Shown here one piece after another: positions 35,434 to 46,800 of a stretch of DNA of 64,000 bases. The notes under the pieces are model-generated. The model saw only the letters and a list, made by a program, of their open reading frames with translations. It was not told where the DNA came from and did no database searches. The DNA comes from Siphonodentalium dalli. Lineage: Eukaryota > Mollusca > Scaphopoda > Gadilida > Siphonodentaliidae. The position numbers and the translations under genes were made by a program. Numbering within the stretch: position 1 is the first letter of the stretch; each line of letters starts with the position of its first letter. Where the stretch lies: NCBI GenBank assembly GCA_032622095.1, contig CP136061.1:90016983-90080982 (forward strand), in the 5' to 3' direction.

Positions 35434-35809
35434 CGTGGTTGTGGTTTTAGGACCAAGGACTTATTTCAGGTTCATTTCAATGATTTCCTATATAAATATC
35501 AATGATTATTTGAAGCGATAAACACCCATATTCACAACAAAATGATGATGCAGTTATGTTCTACTCATTGTAAATTTCATCATAATGGTCTTTAATATCC
35601 AGATGTAACTTCAGGAACAATTCAGAACTGAAATAATCTTTTACGAAAATATTTTTATCAGTTTTAAATTCGAGCAGCAAAGAGCAGGAATTTAAAGTGT
35701 GTGAAATCAAAACTGAGCAAAAAATAGTACTGTGCAAATTTAAATACGAGTAAGGTATATGCAGAAATTATACAAGAAGATAAAAAATAACATCAGATCT
35801 AATCAGCTA

Positions 35810-36205
35810 CAGTATATTATGCAAATTCATAGCACTTCTACAAAAGAAACAAATCGTAACGTCATTCCACTTTACTGGATGCTTTTTATATGAATAGACT
35901 CATAAGAAAACACCGATGACTGCTAATTTCGTGTAATAAATCTACACAAATGGTTATATTACCATGCCACAACATACAAGTAAACATCACAAAATAACCA
36001 AGTTCAAACTTAGGCAGCTTTAGCAGGACATTTGTAGTCACCTGTAAATGGTTGTTAAACATGGCCTGAAACCTACGTCACAAATCAAGTCTCTAACCCA
36101 AAGCTGTTTTGATTTTAAATTTGTTTAAAACATATATAAGCGATTGTCAGATGGGATAAACTTGTACATGATCTGTGGAAATTCACAACGCACATTACAA
36201 ATCAG
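35810..36205 (+). repeat. ~400-bp dispersed repeat, copy 2
   Basis: Matches 5112-5515 base for base apart from scattered substitutions and a few indels; not bounded by family A elements here. Confidence 0.8.
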
Positions 36206-36874
36206 TAATTGTTAAAAACTCCTATTTATATCTGAAATTTACATGGAAAATAGGTATTGATTCTGCACCAATTTTGAACATCATACACACCTTAACCATT
36301 TAATGGATGTTTGTAAAATGCACATAATCCATTGTACTCGTAAGTACAATAACTCCGGCAACAAATATCTAGCTCATCCACTGCATGAGTTCCAGATAGC
36401 AGCTATCCGAATGTCTGAAGCGACGGTTATAGAGATTACATTGTGGCATAGGTTTTGGCCTTGATATAGCAGATATCCGACGGTCAGAGGCGACAGTTTA
36501 GAGATTACATTTAGTGACGTATGTTCCTAACCATGTTCAGATGGCGTGCATCATGAGGATTGCATGTAAAGTGTCATACATATAATAGCATCATGTTTTC
36601 TGCATTTTCTGAGTTACAGTAACTTGAAGTTTATTGTAATTAATTACGGGCAACATGCCTTCATCAACATCAAGCTTACAATCAAGCATTCAGGTAATAT
36701 TTTAATCTTTAGTATTGTTCACTTTTCTATTCCATAACGGCTACTGTGATGGTAATTTCCTTTGAGATTACATCGTTCAGAAATGCTTCCATTGTCAAAA
36801 ATCAAAACGTAATCCTCAACTGGGTTCATTTATACTTAATATTTAACTGATTTAATGGCATGATGGACTTGAGC

Positions 36875-37116
36875 TTCCCAATGTATTCTCTTATATATGC
36901 GAGTCTCCCATAGAGCCTCGTATATATTTAATAGAATACATTGGCCTACAAATATTTACCTTGACCATGTAAGCCAGTGCATTCTCTTATATATGTGAGG
37001 CTCCCTATGGGAGACTCACATATATAAGAGAATGCAGAGAATCACATATGTAAGAGAAACCACTGGCACAGGATCTTTACTGCTGCACCAGCGCAGCTCC
37101 CGTCATGAAAGGTTTA
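36875..37116. mobile_element. Family B MITE
   Basis: Two core palindromes (about 36877-36950 and 36975-37035), the linker 'TTTACCTTGACCATGTAAGCCAGTGC' and the end 'GCTCCCGTCATGAAAGGTTTAA'. Confidence 0.78.
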
Positions 37117-37830
37117 ATGATCGGTTTACCTGCTAAAGCTGCCTGATGGCTTCATCACCATGGTAAGATGGTGCACAATCTTTAAAAACGTTTTATACTA
37201 AACAACTGGCAAATAATCCTCAAACCGACAAAAACAAGTTTTCGAGGCAAAATATAAAATTGTTTTGAAACAATGCAGATCTACTGGTCTCACCTCAGAC
37301 TCACGATATTTAATTCTCTGTTTTAGTCAAAAAGATTTCACGATGTGATATTTAAAATAAAGATTTATATTTAACATTAAGCTAATTAAAAAAACAATTG
37401 AGAAATGAGAATTGTAATTAAGTTACAGAATTATACAAACAAACAATAGCGTTTCTTGATGAATTGTATACACATTTGATGAGAAACATTAAAATAAAAA
37501 CAGAAAATGTTAAGTACAAAACTTACTAAAATTCTAAAATATAAATGAAATGAGCAACAGAAACTTCTCTCATTGAAAATATAGACAGAAAAAAGCAGGA
37601 ATTCTGCACAGACGAGGACAAGATTGAAAGACAGGAGGTGTAATGAAGATAGGAGAGGCCGATATGTCAGAGAAACTAATATGAAAACAAAGAAATTATC
37701 AGGTAAAAATCGTAAATAATATGGACATACAAAAAGAAAAGTTATGGTGGAGAGAGAAGCGAATAAGAGATTCTAAGCATAGCAACTTTCATGGGAACAA
37801 TTTTGGTAAACGTTTGAGAATAATTTATGA
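37117..37830. other. No feature recognised
   Basis: A-rich DNA leading into the 33-bp array. Nothing coding. Confidence 0.35.
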
Positions 37831-37831
37831 T

Positions 37832-38228
37832 AATGCCACGAGTCAAAAACAGCTTATATTTTATAATGCCATGGGTCAAAAACAGCTTATATTCTATAAT
37901 GCCATGAGTCAAAAACAGCTTATATTCTATAATGCCATGAGTCAAAAACAGCTTATATTCTATAATGCCATGAGTCAAAAACAGCTTATATTCTATAATG
38001 CCATGAGTCAAAAACAGCTTATATTCTATAATGCCATGAGTCAAAAACAGCTTATATTCTATAATAATGCCATGAGTCAAAAACAGCTTATATTCTATAA
38101 TAATGCCACGAGTCAAAAACAGCTTATATTTTATGATAATGCCACGAGTCAAAAACAGCTTATATTCTATAATGCCATGGTTCAAAACCAGCTTATATTC
38201 TATAATGCCATGGTTCAAAACCAGCTTG
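37832..38228 (+). repeat. 33/36-bp tandem array, 12 units
   Basis: Unit 'ATAATGCCATGAGTCAAAAACAGC' type plus 'TTATATTCT', 33 bases, with three-base (AAT) expansions giving 36-base units. Lengths divisible by 3 keep both strands open (180 and 158 codons). The homogeneous DNA copies and the open frame on both strands argue for an array rather than selected protein. Confidence 0.85.
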
Positions 38229-38700
38229 CTACATCTAACTGGCAGGTTATGAGGGTAATATAACCTATATAAATGACATGGTGTTGACCATTCCCTTGAC
38301 TACTGAGCATAGATTGTAGTTTGACTTCCAATTATTTCATGGTTCAAAAGACAGACGGCAACTTTAATCAGGGGTAGCACAAACACGTTATGCATAATTT
38401 AACAGAGTTTTCCTTACTTCATGGAGGGTTTATCTCCCTTGGTGACTTGATAAGACTGCTGTTACCGGCGACATTTATCCCACATTTGGTGGACTTCTGC
38501 GATATTAAAGTGATATGAAACACTCCGGTAGGGTGTCAAATAGGAATGTGGAATAATCTTGCTAAAAGTAGTTATATTTTACAAATATTAGATCCAAATT
38601 GAAATGGCACACCATCATTCTTATATATTAAAATAAATGTAGCGACTCTCGATGGTGAAATCATTTTCGTTAGTTTATCGCCGGTAGTTGCGTCCCGAAT
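38229..38700. other. No feature recognised
   Basis: Non-coding spacer between the 33-bp array and the dispersed repeat. Confidence 0.35.
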
Positions 38701-38704
38701 CGAG

Positions 38705-38880
38705 AGGTAAATATTTACAATTGAGCGTAGTTCATACGATGTTTTCTATGGAGTGTTACAGTCGATATGCTTGATATTTTGGGTGATGTTATTAGAATGC
38801 TACATTCCACCTGTTGGCATAGCACCTGAATACTATGTAATCAGTTTCACGCACCCAAATAAGTCCATAATATGTCTTTA
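38705..38880 (+). repeat. Dispersed ~165-bp repeat, copy 2 of 4
   Basis: Same module as 490-657, starting 'ATATTTACAATTGAGCGTAG' and ending 'CATAATATGTCTTT'. Confidence 0.7.
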
Positions 38881-39132
38881 ATATATATACTAAGTGAACA
38901 GAGCCACATTTTGCTCTTATCAAGCGCACAAAATATCAAACACAATTTGTGTATTGAACCTGCCAAGGAAAACAGTTTTTATGGGACTTTTTGGCAAGTA
39001 TGATATAGTGCTTGTTATTGTTGTGAGTATTTATTGGTAATAAACTAATTTGGATAACTAAATAGACTTTTGGTGAAATTCCGTTCTTCGTATCGGATTG
39101 TCCATCTTTAAATATAGCTATACATGTAATAG

Positions 39133-39532
39133 TTAACCCTTTACCCAACAGAACGGCCCTGTGCCAATGCATTCTCTTATATATGCGAGTCGACCATAGG
39201 TCGCCTCGCATATATAAGAGAATGCATTGGCTTAACACATTACAAATTATAAAATTGTTAAAGAATGTAAGAAAAAATGGTAAAAAGTGTTAATGTTTTT
39301 TTTTTTTTAGGCAAATGCATTCTCTTATATATGCGAGGTGACCTATGGTCGACTCGCATATATAAGAGAATGCATTGGCACAGGGCATAACTGTAACTAT
39401 CACAATGTGGTCAAGGAGCCGGTTCCAATGATATCCATTTTTGTATGGTTCTATTGAGACAGACCGAAGATATTTTAGGCTGTTGAAGCTTTATTTGGCC
39501 GGTTTTGGCCGATTTGTTGGGTAAAGGGTTAA
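39133..39532. mobile_element. Family A MITE, complete (TTAA ends)
   Basis: TTAACCCTTTACCCAACAGA to TGTTGGGTAAAGGGTTAA, nearly identical along its length to 5516-5912, with both palindromic cores. Confidence 0.88.
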
Positions 39533-40083
39533 ATCCATGATACACCTAATCTGGTGATATGAGCCCAAGTCAACTTCAAGATTATGTAATGCTCAGTGCA
39601 AACTGCTTTTGACCCATCTTTACTTAAAATTCTTACTGGCATGTAATGAGATGCAGCTGTTTCTACATTAAAAGTTTCACCGAAAACATCCATCTACTTC
39701 AGGCATTGAGTAAATGTTTAGTATAAAACATGTTTTTGATTAATATTTGAGATAAGGCTACTTACTGGTATAAAAAAAAACATCTCTTCAAGTAAATGAA
39801 GGTGTAATGTAGAAACAGTTGCGGAACATGAATGTACAGTTAATAATTGCGAGATATTATGATTTATTTCATGGAAACAAGATAAATTAACATATGAGAA
39901 AAATGGCAGGAGAATTGTGTGGTGCATTGATGGCTGGTTTGTTAACACAGTCAGAGATTGAGATTTCAGGCAATCGATCTATAAGAAAGGGGAGAAGGTG
40001 ATAACAATAATTGAATTTAAAAGGGTAGTCATTAAGAAGGAAACATGCTGATCTGTTCTGAGCTTAATATGAGAAGAGAGTCG

Positions 40084-40245
40084 CAAGCCTTGAAATAGGG
40101 TGTCTCATTCCGCTTACACCTCTGCAGAATGAGGTTCCCAGAGGGTGAATTTGGTGATGCTAGCCCGCTATGCGGGGTAACATCACTAAATTTACCCTCT
40201 GGGGACCTCATTCTGCAAATGACACACACCCTATTTCAAGGCTTG
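40084..40245. mobile_element. Family D hAT MITE, single-palindrome form
   Basis: CAAGCCTTGAAATAGGGTGT and the inverse end ...CACCCTATTTCAAGGCTTG bound one palindrome. Flanks (AGAGTCG / ATTTCCTA) do not show an 8-base duplication, so the insertion is old or rearranged. It lies 3' of the anoctamin stop. Confidence 0.85.
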
Positions 40246-40339
40246 ATTTCCTATTCACTGTGAAATTTTCAGAACTGTGTAATTCCCAATACTATTCTGA
40301 TAAAATGTTCATTATACATGTACCTTTACGTCATGAAAT

Positions 40340-40345
40340 TTTATT
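40340..40345 (-). promoter_or_regulatory. Candidate polyadenylation signal for the anoctamin gene
   Basis: AATAAA on the minus strand about 245 bases after the stop. Position-only inference. Confidence 0.3.
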
Positions 40346-40588
40346 CTACATCTGAAGATATTCATAGTAAGAGTGAAAATTCCTTATTTTCAAAGTTCAA
40401 AAAATTCCAATTGGCCTTTGAAAAAAATTACTTTCTATCATTGCTATCATCATATTTAAAAATATAATAAGAAATTACAACATTTTGTGGCTTTCTTGAA
40501 AGTATTTTTGGCATGAAGATTATTATATATGAGATGGAATCCTGGGAAGCCCAAATCTGACTGTGTCATCACACATTGTTGAGTTCTG

Positions 40589-40843
40589 TTATACAATCTC
40601 GGACTCGTTCCGAGCATTATCTGCACCATTAACTTTACGGTGCGGCTTTCTGTTCTTGACATTTTTGTTGCCGGAGTTTCTCGGCCACAATGCTGTGATA
40701 TCTTTTTCATGCATTCGCTGTAGTTCTGTGTGGAGTATTGCTTCGTTGGTTATATACGCCTCACGGTGAGATTCGGACTTAATTTTGGCCGGCATGTCTG
40801 GGATCAACCACGATATCAGACTGGTTATAACAACCACGACATT
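40589..40843 (-). CDS. Anoctamin, last coding exon
   Basis: Minus-strand acceptor TTATTTACAG precedes 40843; 84 codons and a stop. It begins [18 protein letters not shown], the last transmembrane helix and conserved IPD motif, then a basic cytosolic tail ending NARNESEIV. The tail has [11 protein letters not shown] and a WP, reminiscent of ANO3/4 C-termini. Confidence 0.92.
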   Translation of the reverse strand, partial: NVVVVITSLISWLIPDMPAKIKSESHREAYITNEAILHTELQRMHEKDITALWPRNSGNKNVKNRKPHRKVNGADNARNESEIV

Positions 40844-43800
40844 CTGTAAATAAAATATTTCCACATTTATATATATTATTTTGACTGAAATCAAGAACAA
40901 GGCATTTGGACAGAAAATTAAACAGGCACATGTATAAATATATTTTCACCTACATGCAACATAGGCTCCTGCGAATCACAAATATTTCGTCGAATCAAAC
41001 CTCAAATCGAAATGGGGGGGGGGAGATTTCACATCGAATCGAACCTTGAATCGAATCACCATAATCAAAAGTTCATCGACATTAACATTTTGTTTTCGTC
41101 ACTGGCTATTATATACAAAACATGACGAGTAATTTATCAATTCATCATGGCCCTACACTCTAATAACATAATTATGGAAAATTGAATTGCACTGCGAATA
41201 TTATCAAGAACAAGATTTTGGGGAATTAATGTTTATCATGCAGCATTAATCTTACTTAGGTGCAAGGGCGATAATACAATGTGTTCGACGTGATGGTCCA
41301 GTGCAAAGGGAAGTAATTCAATTTCCAGCTATGACGGTAATTGTTGGAAATCATTGAATAATCATTGCAATTGCTACTGTGAGTGTCATAACTGTGGGAA
41401 ATCTGACACACTGACCTAAGAGTCTAGTAATCCAGATTTGTGTTTTCCCTAATGATTGATACATAATTATACGGTTATCGCATTCTCTCTTCTGTTAAAC
41501 GAGACAAAGCAAAAGTTTTAAAGACTTTTTCGATTATATATTAAGACAAAGTTGCACGAGTCACTTGGTGCGGGAGGGTTCGATAATTTATTAAATCTTT
41601 GCGACCATTTTGAATTGAATGTTTTGTGTGATTTCACTTCGAATCGAATCTGGAATGTTTGCAGGAGCCTAATGCAACATTAGAAACAAACAGTATGTAA
41701 GGTTATTTTAGGGTATCATTTAGGAGGGGGGTATGGTTATAAATAGAATTATAGAGAAAATGGGGTGACAACAATAAGGCATCAGAACACAAAACTATCA
41801 CAAGTATTTTTGAATTTCTTAATTAAACTTATGCTTAGGGCATAAAAAATAAGTTGGACAATTGCCAGAATGTAAATTCTTACCTCAAACAAAACAACGA
41901 AAGGAAATCAAGCTGCTAAATTCTTACCTCAAACACGACAACGAATGCAAATCAAGCCGCTAGATTCTTACCTCAAACACAACAACGAAAGCAAATCGAG
42001 CCGCTAGCACGTGCCAGTAGTGAGAAGAGCTTTTATATCTAACTCCCTCTTCATCCCACGGAGGGTTCCGGAACTCCTTGTACCTAAGCGAAAGAAGAAT
42101 AATAAAAAATTTCTAAATAAGTAAAATGTATATCTCCTATAAGTATCTTGCCCACTAAACTATATTCCTATTCTCAGAAGAAAGGGTTAACAACCCAAGG
42201 TTGAAAACTGTACGAAAATTCTATGGTACGTTTATTCATGGTCAATCAGAATTTTTCCTATATATGATGTATTATCCTTCATGGACCACGTGATCTCCAT
42301 TTTGATATTTTGCCCGGCAGGCCAGGTCATCATTCTTCCTTTCTACTGCGCAGAGCTAAGTTTACTTTTTATTTAAAACAGCATTATTTCCATTTGATTA
42401 TTATTAATTTTATTAGTGAAGTTGACACAAAAATTCACCCTCTGGGAACCTCATTCTGCAAATGAAAAACCCACTATTTGCAGAGTTGAATACTAACCTG
42501 CATATATCAGTTTCGTTAGCTCCAGGAAACGTTGGTGGTTCTTTGAAGTCACTTGTGTTGAAATATGATAGACTGAATTCAGTATACCCATCAAGGCTAC
42601 CATCTGGACTGACTCGTGATGTGTAAACGAAACGGGGTATAAAATCCGAGGTCAGGGAGATAATGAAGGCCTGGAAAGCAGTCAGAAAATTTATATCAAA
42701 GACAACCAATGGAATAATTGTTATTAATCTTTCATGATGGGCGCTGCGCTGGTGCAGCATTAACCCTTTACCCAACAGAAGGGCCCTGTGCCAATGCATT
42801 CTCTTATAGGTCGCCTCGCATATATAAGAGAATGCATTGGCACAGGGCATAACTGTAACCATCACAATGTGGTCAATGAGCCGGTTCCAATGATATCCAT
42901 ATTTGTATGGTTTTATTGAGACAGACCCAAGATAATTTAGGCTGTTGCAGCTTTATTTGGCCGTTTTTGGCCGGTTTGTTGGGTAAAGGGTTAAAGATCC
43001 AGGGACCAGCCTAGAGGTTTCAAATAGGGAGAAGTCACTTCTCCTTGTTTAGTTACGAGGGAGAAGTGAACTGTAATCAGGGAGAAGTAACAATGGCTGA
43101 AGTTAAATTTACACACCAACATCACCCTTCTATGATTTATCGCCGATAGAAGCGTCCCGATCCGAGTAGTAAATATTTACAATTTAGCGTAGTTCAGACA
43201 ATGTTTTCTATGGAGTGGTACGGTCGATTTGCTTGAAATTTTCGGTGATGTTAGTAGAATACTATATTCCTCCAGTTGGCACAGCACCTGATTACTAACT
43301 TATCAGTTGCACGCACGCAAACAAGTACATAATATGTCTTTAAATATGCTGCTGGGACATATACGTACTGGTATATGAGAGAGAAGTCACTTCTCCATGG
43401 GTCAAAAATAGGGAGAAGTGGCACATTCTGGGGAGAAGATGTCACCCTCTAGGCTGGTCCCTGTGAAGATCCTGTGCCAGTGCATTCTCCCATAGGGAAA
43501 CTCGCATATATGAGAATGCCCTGGCACAAGATCCTAATGCTGCACCAGTGTGGCTCCCGTCATGAAAGAGTAAATGTTACTGGCAGGAGATACGGAAAGC
43601 AAATCAATTTGAAGGGTTCTTGAGAATTATGCTCAGTATTTGACAAATTAAAATGTGAAAATAATTCATGATATTGTTTCTTCAAAATTCAGCTTATATA
43701 GGATTTAAACCATTGTAAAATCTCCATTTTCACATAGGGAGATAATGTTAACAAGATCATCATTAAGGCATGACAATATACGCCTGTGGTATTTCCAACA

Positions 43801-46800
43801 AAGGGCCATAACTCTGTTGACATTTGGCAGGCAAAACCAAAATTTGAACTTGACATGTATTTTGGGCTAGTAAACTCACACACCAAATTTCATTCCATTC
43901 AAACTTGCTAAAGTTATCATCCGGAAATGAAAATTGAGTGCAAATTCCAACAAAATGGGCGATAACTCTGGTGAAAATGGGCAGATGGGACCCGAGTTCA
44001 CACTTGACCTGTATTTTGTGCTAGTAAAACCACATAACAAATCTATCCAAAGTTATCATCCGGAAACCAAAATCGAACGGACGGATGGACAGACCAATAA
44101 CATTACATATGTCCCGTTTATTAAAAAAGGGAGTATAAAAAAACTGAGAATACATAAGAAATTTCTAGGATTTGTGCAAATTCTTTAACCCTTTCAGTGC
44201 CAAGTCTAATTTTTGTATCAACCCATATTTTCCTTGATCATTTTTCAAATTTATTGATTATAATAATGTGATACATTGATGGAAAGAGCAAAAATTAGAC
44301 AAAAATTAGACTTGGCACTGAAAGGGTTAAAGGGGAGAGGAAGCAAACAAAGAGTAGGGCTGCAACGATTCAGATCTTTACAATGCGATACAAACTGCAA
44401 TTTTTTGGCAACTGATGGCTGTGAAAACTAGATGAACCACTTAATCATGTTTAGTATATGTATATTCTAATCAGTGTTCACCTCAGCATATTCATTGAAG
44501 TAAGTTACAAGACCTAACTAAAATGACCAAGACACATGGACAGGTATTAGAGGTAGACTATAACAGCTAATATAGTCCCAGATCTGCCCAGAAGGGGAGT
44601 TTTGAGTGGAAAAGTTTGATCTCTGACTTGATAACTCTGCATACATGAATTATTTTTGCATCACATCGCACCCTCCCAATACAATGCATTGCATCATGAA
44701 CTTTAAAACGCGGAATGATGATGAATTATGGCAGCACTAGAAAAGAGACAAAATATTTTTAGAGATCCCAGTTTTCATGGATATCTCAAATTTCAAACAT
44801 CTCAAATACTTTAACCCTTTCATGACGGGAGCTGAGCTGGTGCAGTGCCAGTGCATTCTCTTATATATGCGAGTCTCCCATAGGGAGCCTCACACTCACA
44901 TATATAAGAGAAATCACTGGCTTACAAGATCAAGGTAAATATTGTTAAGCCAATGTATTCTCTTATATGTGCGAGGCTCCCTACGCATATATAAGAGAAT
45001 GCATTGGCACAGGGTTTTGGCAAAATTTCATGAAGCTCCAGTCATGGAAGGGTTAACCTGACCTAAGAGGATGCGGTAATGCATAGAAAATGGATGCTAT
45101 TTACTCAGAAAGTTCCCTATTGTCAGATTACATCAATGAGGATTGATTTATTAATTTTTTATAAGGTGAACACTGGTGTGAAAGAGTTAAGCCTAAATCT
45201 GTCTAAACTAAATACTCATTGACGACTAGTCTCCTTCTGCACTCATATTAAAAATACTCTGTCTGTCGTTTGCTTTTACAACATGAAAATCCCTCCAAAT
45301 GAATGATATACTTTTATAAGTGAATGGGAGAAACCATTTTAAACAAGATGGCTGCTGGCGGTCATGTTTTTTTCCCGAATGAACCCAAAATGACTCGTTC
45401 CCATCTACATGTCAAATGACAGCTATGACAAATTTCATAATGATCCGACCAAAGGTACGACCTGTAGCCCGTGCTAAAGGAAATTGTTGACGCATTACAC
45501 ACGCACACACACACGCACACACACACAGACGACGGACAAAAAGCCAAGGCAATAGCTCAAACTTTACAAAGTAAAGTTGAGCTAAAAATGGATGTTGATT
45601 TGCTTGCGTTTTATAGAGTATGGATGACATTTTGTGTGGAACACGAAAGCGTTACTCACATAACAATTTCAGACCAACTTGCATCCATACTCTATGGAAC
45701 GCAACAAAATTAACATCCATTACTTAGTTACACTCAGCAGAGTCAACTGGAAGATTAAAAGAACATTTAGCGGGCGTTTTCAACGTTATTCTCACAGCAA
45801 GTTGTGTCTACACAATATGGAAGCAAGTAGGGGACATCGTGCGACATCACGTGACATAATTTCGACCAACCAACATCCTGCATTCATGTTCCGCAGCGCG
45901 AATGGATGTGTGATTGTAAATATATAGTATAGAAAGGGTTAACTTACATTTGATATCACTGCTATTCTTGATATTGCATAGAGAACTTGATGCCAAATAC
46001 CTGAAACACATGTCATATAATGTAACAAGACAGTCAATGACTTTTGAGTCACTCACCAGACTGTAAAGACTGAGACGATTGGGACTCTGAAGACCATAAC
46101 AGTCAGTAATTGTCAAAATCACTTAAAACAAGTAGTTGTAAACAGCTTCGGGTTCTCCATAGGGCAGGGATGTCCAGCTTTAAATTTCCAACTACACACC
46201 CCTGACACCCTCTTTTAGAAACGGACATATAAAAATAGATGCTACTTCTGAACCTCGACCTCCAAGTGACAAATGGAAGATTCACCCCTAGCAAGTGATT
46301 TCACTTATTGGTTATATAAGTGGAGCCACACAGATTGGATGAAACAGATTCTTATTGATTATATAAGTGGAGCCACACAGATTGGATGAAACAGATTCTT
46401 ATTGGTTATATAAGTGGAGCCACACAGATAGGATGAAACAGATTATATTGATTATATAAGTGGAGCCACACAGATAGGATGAAACAGATTCTAATGATTA
46501 TATAAGTGGAGCCACACAGATTGGATGAAACAGATTCTTACCTATTTCTACAGCTCTAACAGCAGTTGGACGTCGACTGTTGGTTATCATCATGAAAGCA
46601 TCACTTCTAATCTCAATTATGTTGTTGATTAATGCGAAGATTGGGCCGAGTGGGAAAGCTGCCACGAAAATGGTTAGAAAACCAAACTGAAGTACTGAAA
46701 TGAAAATTATTATTATTTAATATTATATCAAATCAGTTGAATGATTAGTATATTAATATGATACTTATGTACTATGTAATTCGAAAACTTACTCATTTAA

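Larger units (their letters stand above)
42725..43573. mobile_element. Family B MITE split by two later insertions
   Basis: The left piece 42725-42759 ('TCATGATGGGCGCTGCGCTG' and 'GTGCAGCA') is followed by a family A element at a TTAA, then a hAT-like element. The right piece resumes at 43464 with 'AAGATCCTGTGCCAGTGC' and ends '...CCCGTCATGAAAGAGTAAA' near 43573. Confidence 0.82.

Noticed and set aside
37721-38263. 180-codon frame with SQKQLIFYNAM repeats
   Set aside because: Units of 33/36 bases keep both strands open (158 codons on the minus strand). DNA-level identity is as high at silent as at other sites, so no sign of protein selection.
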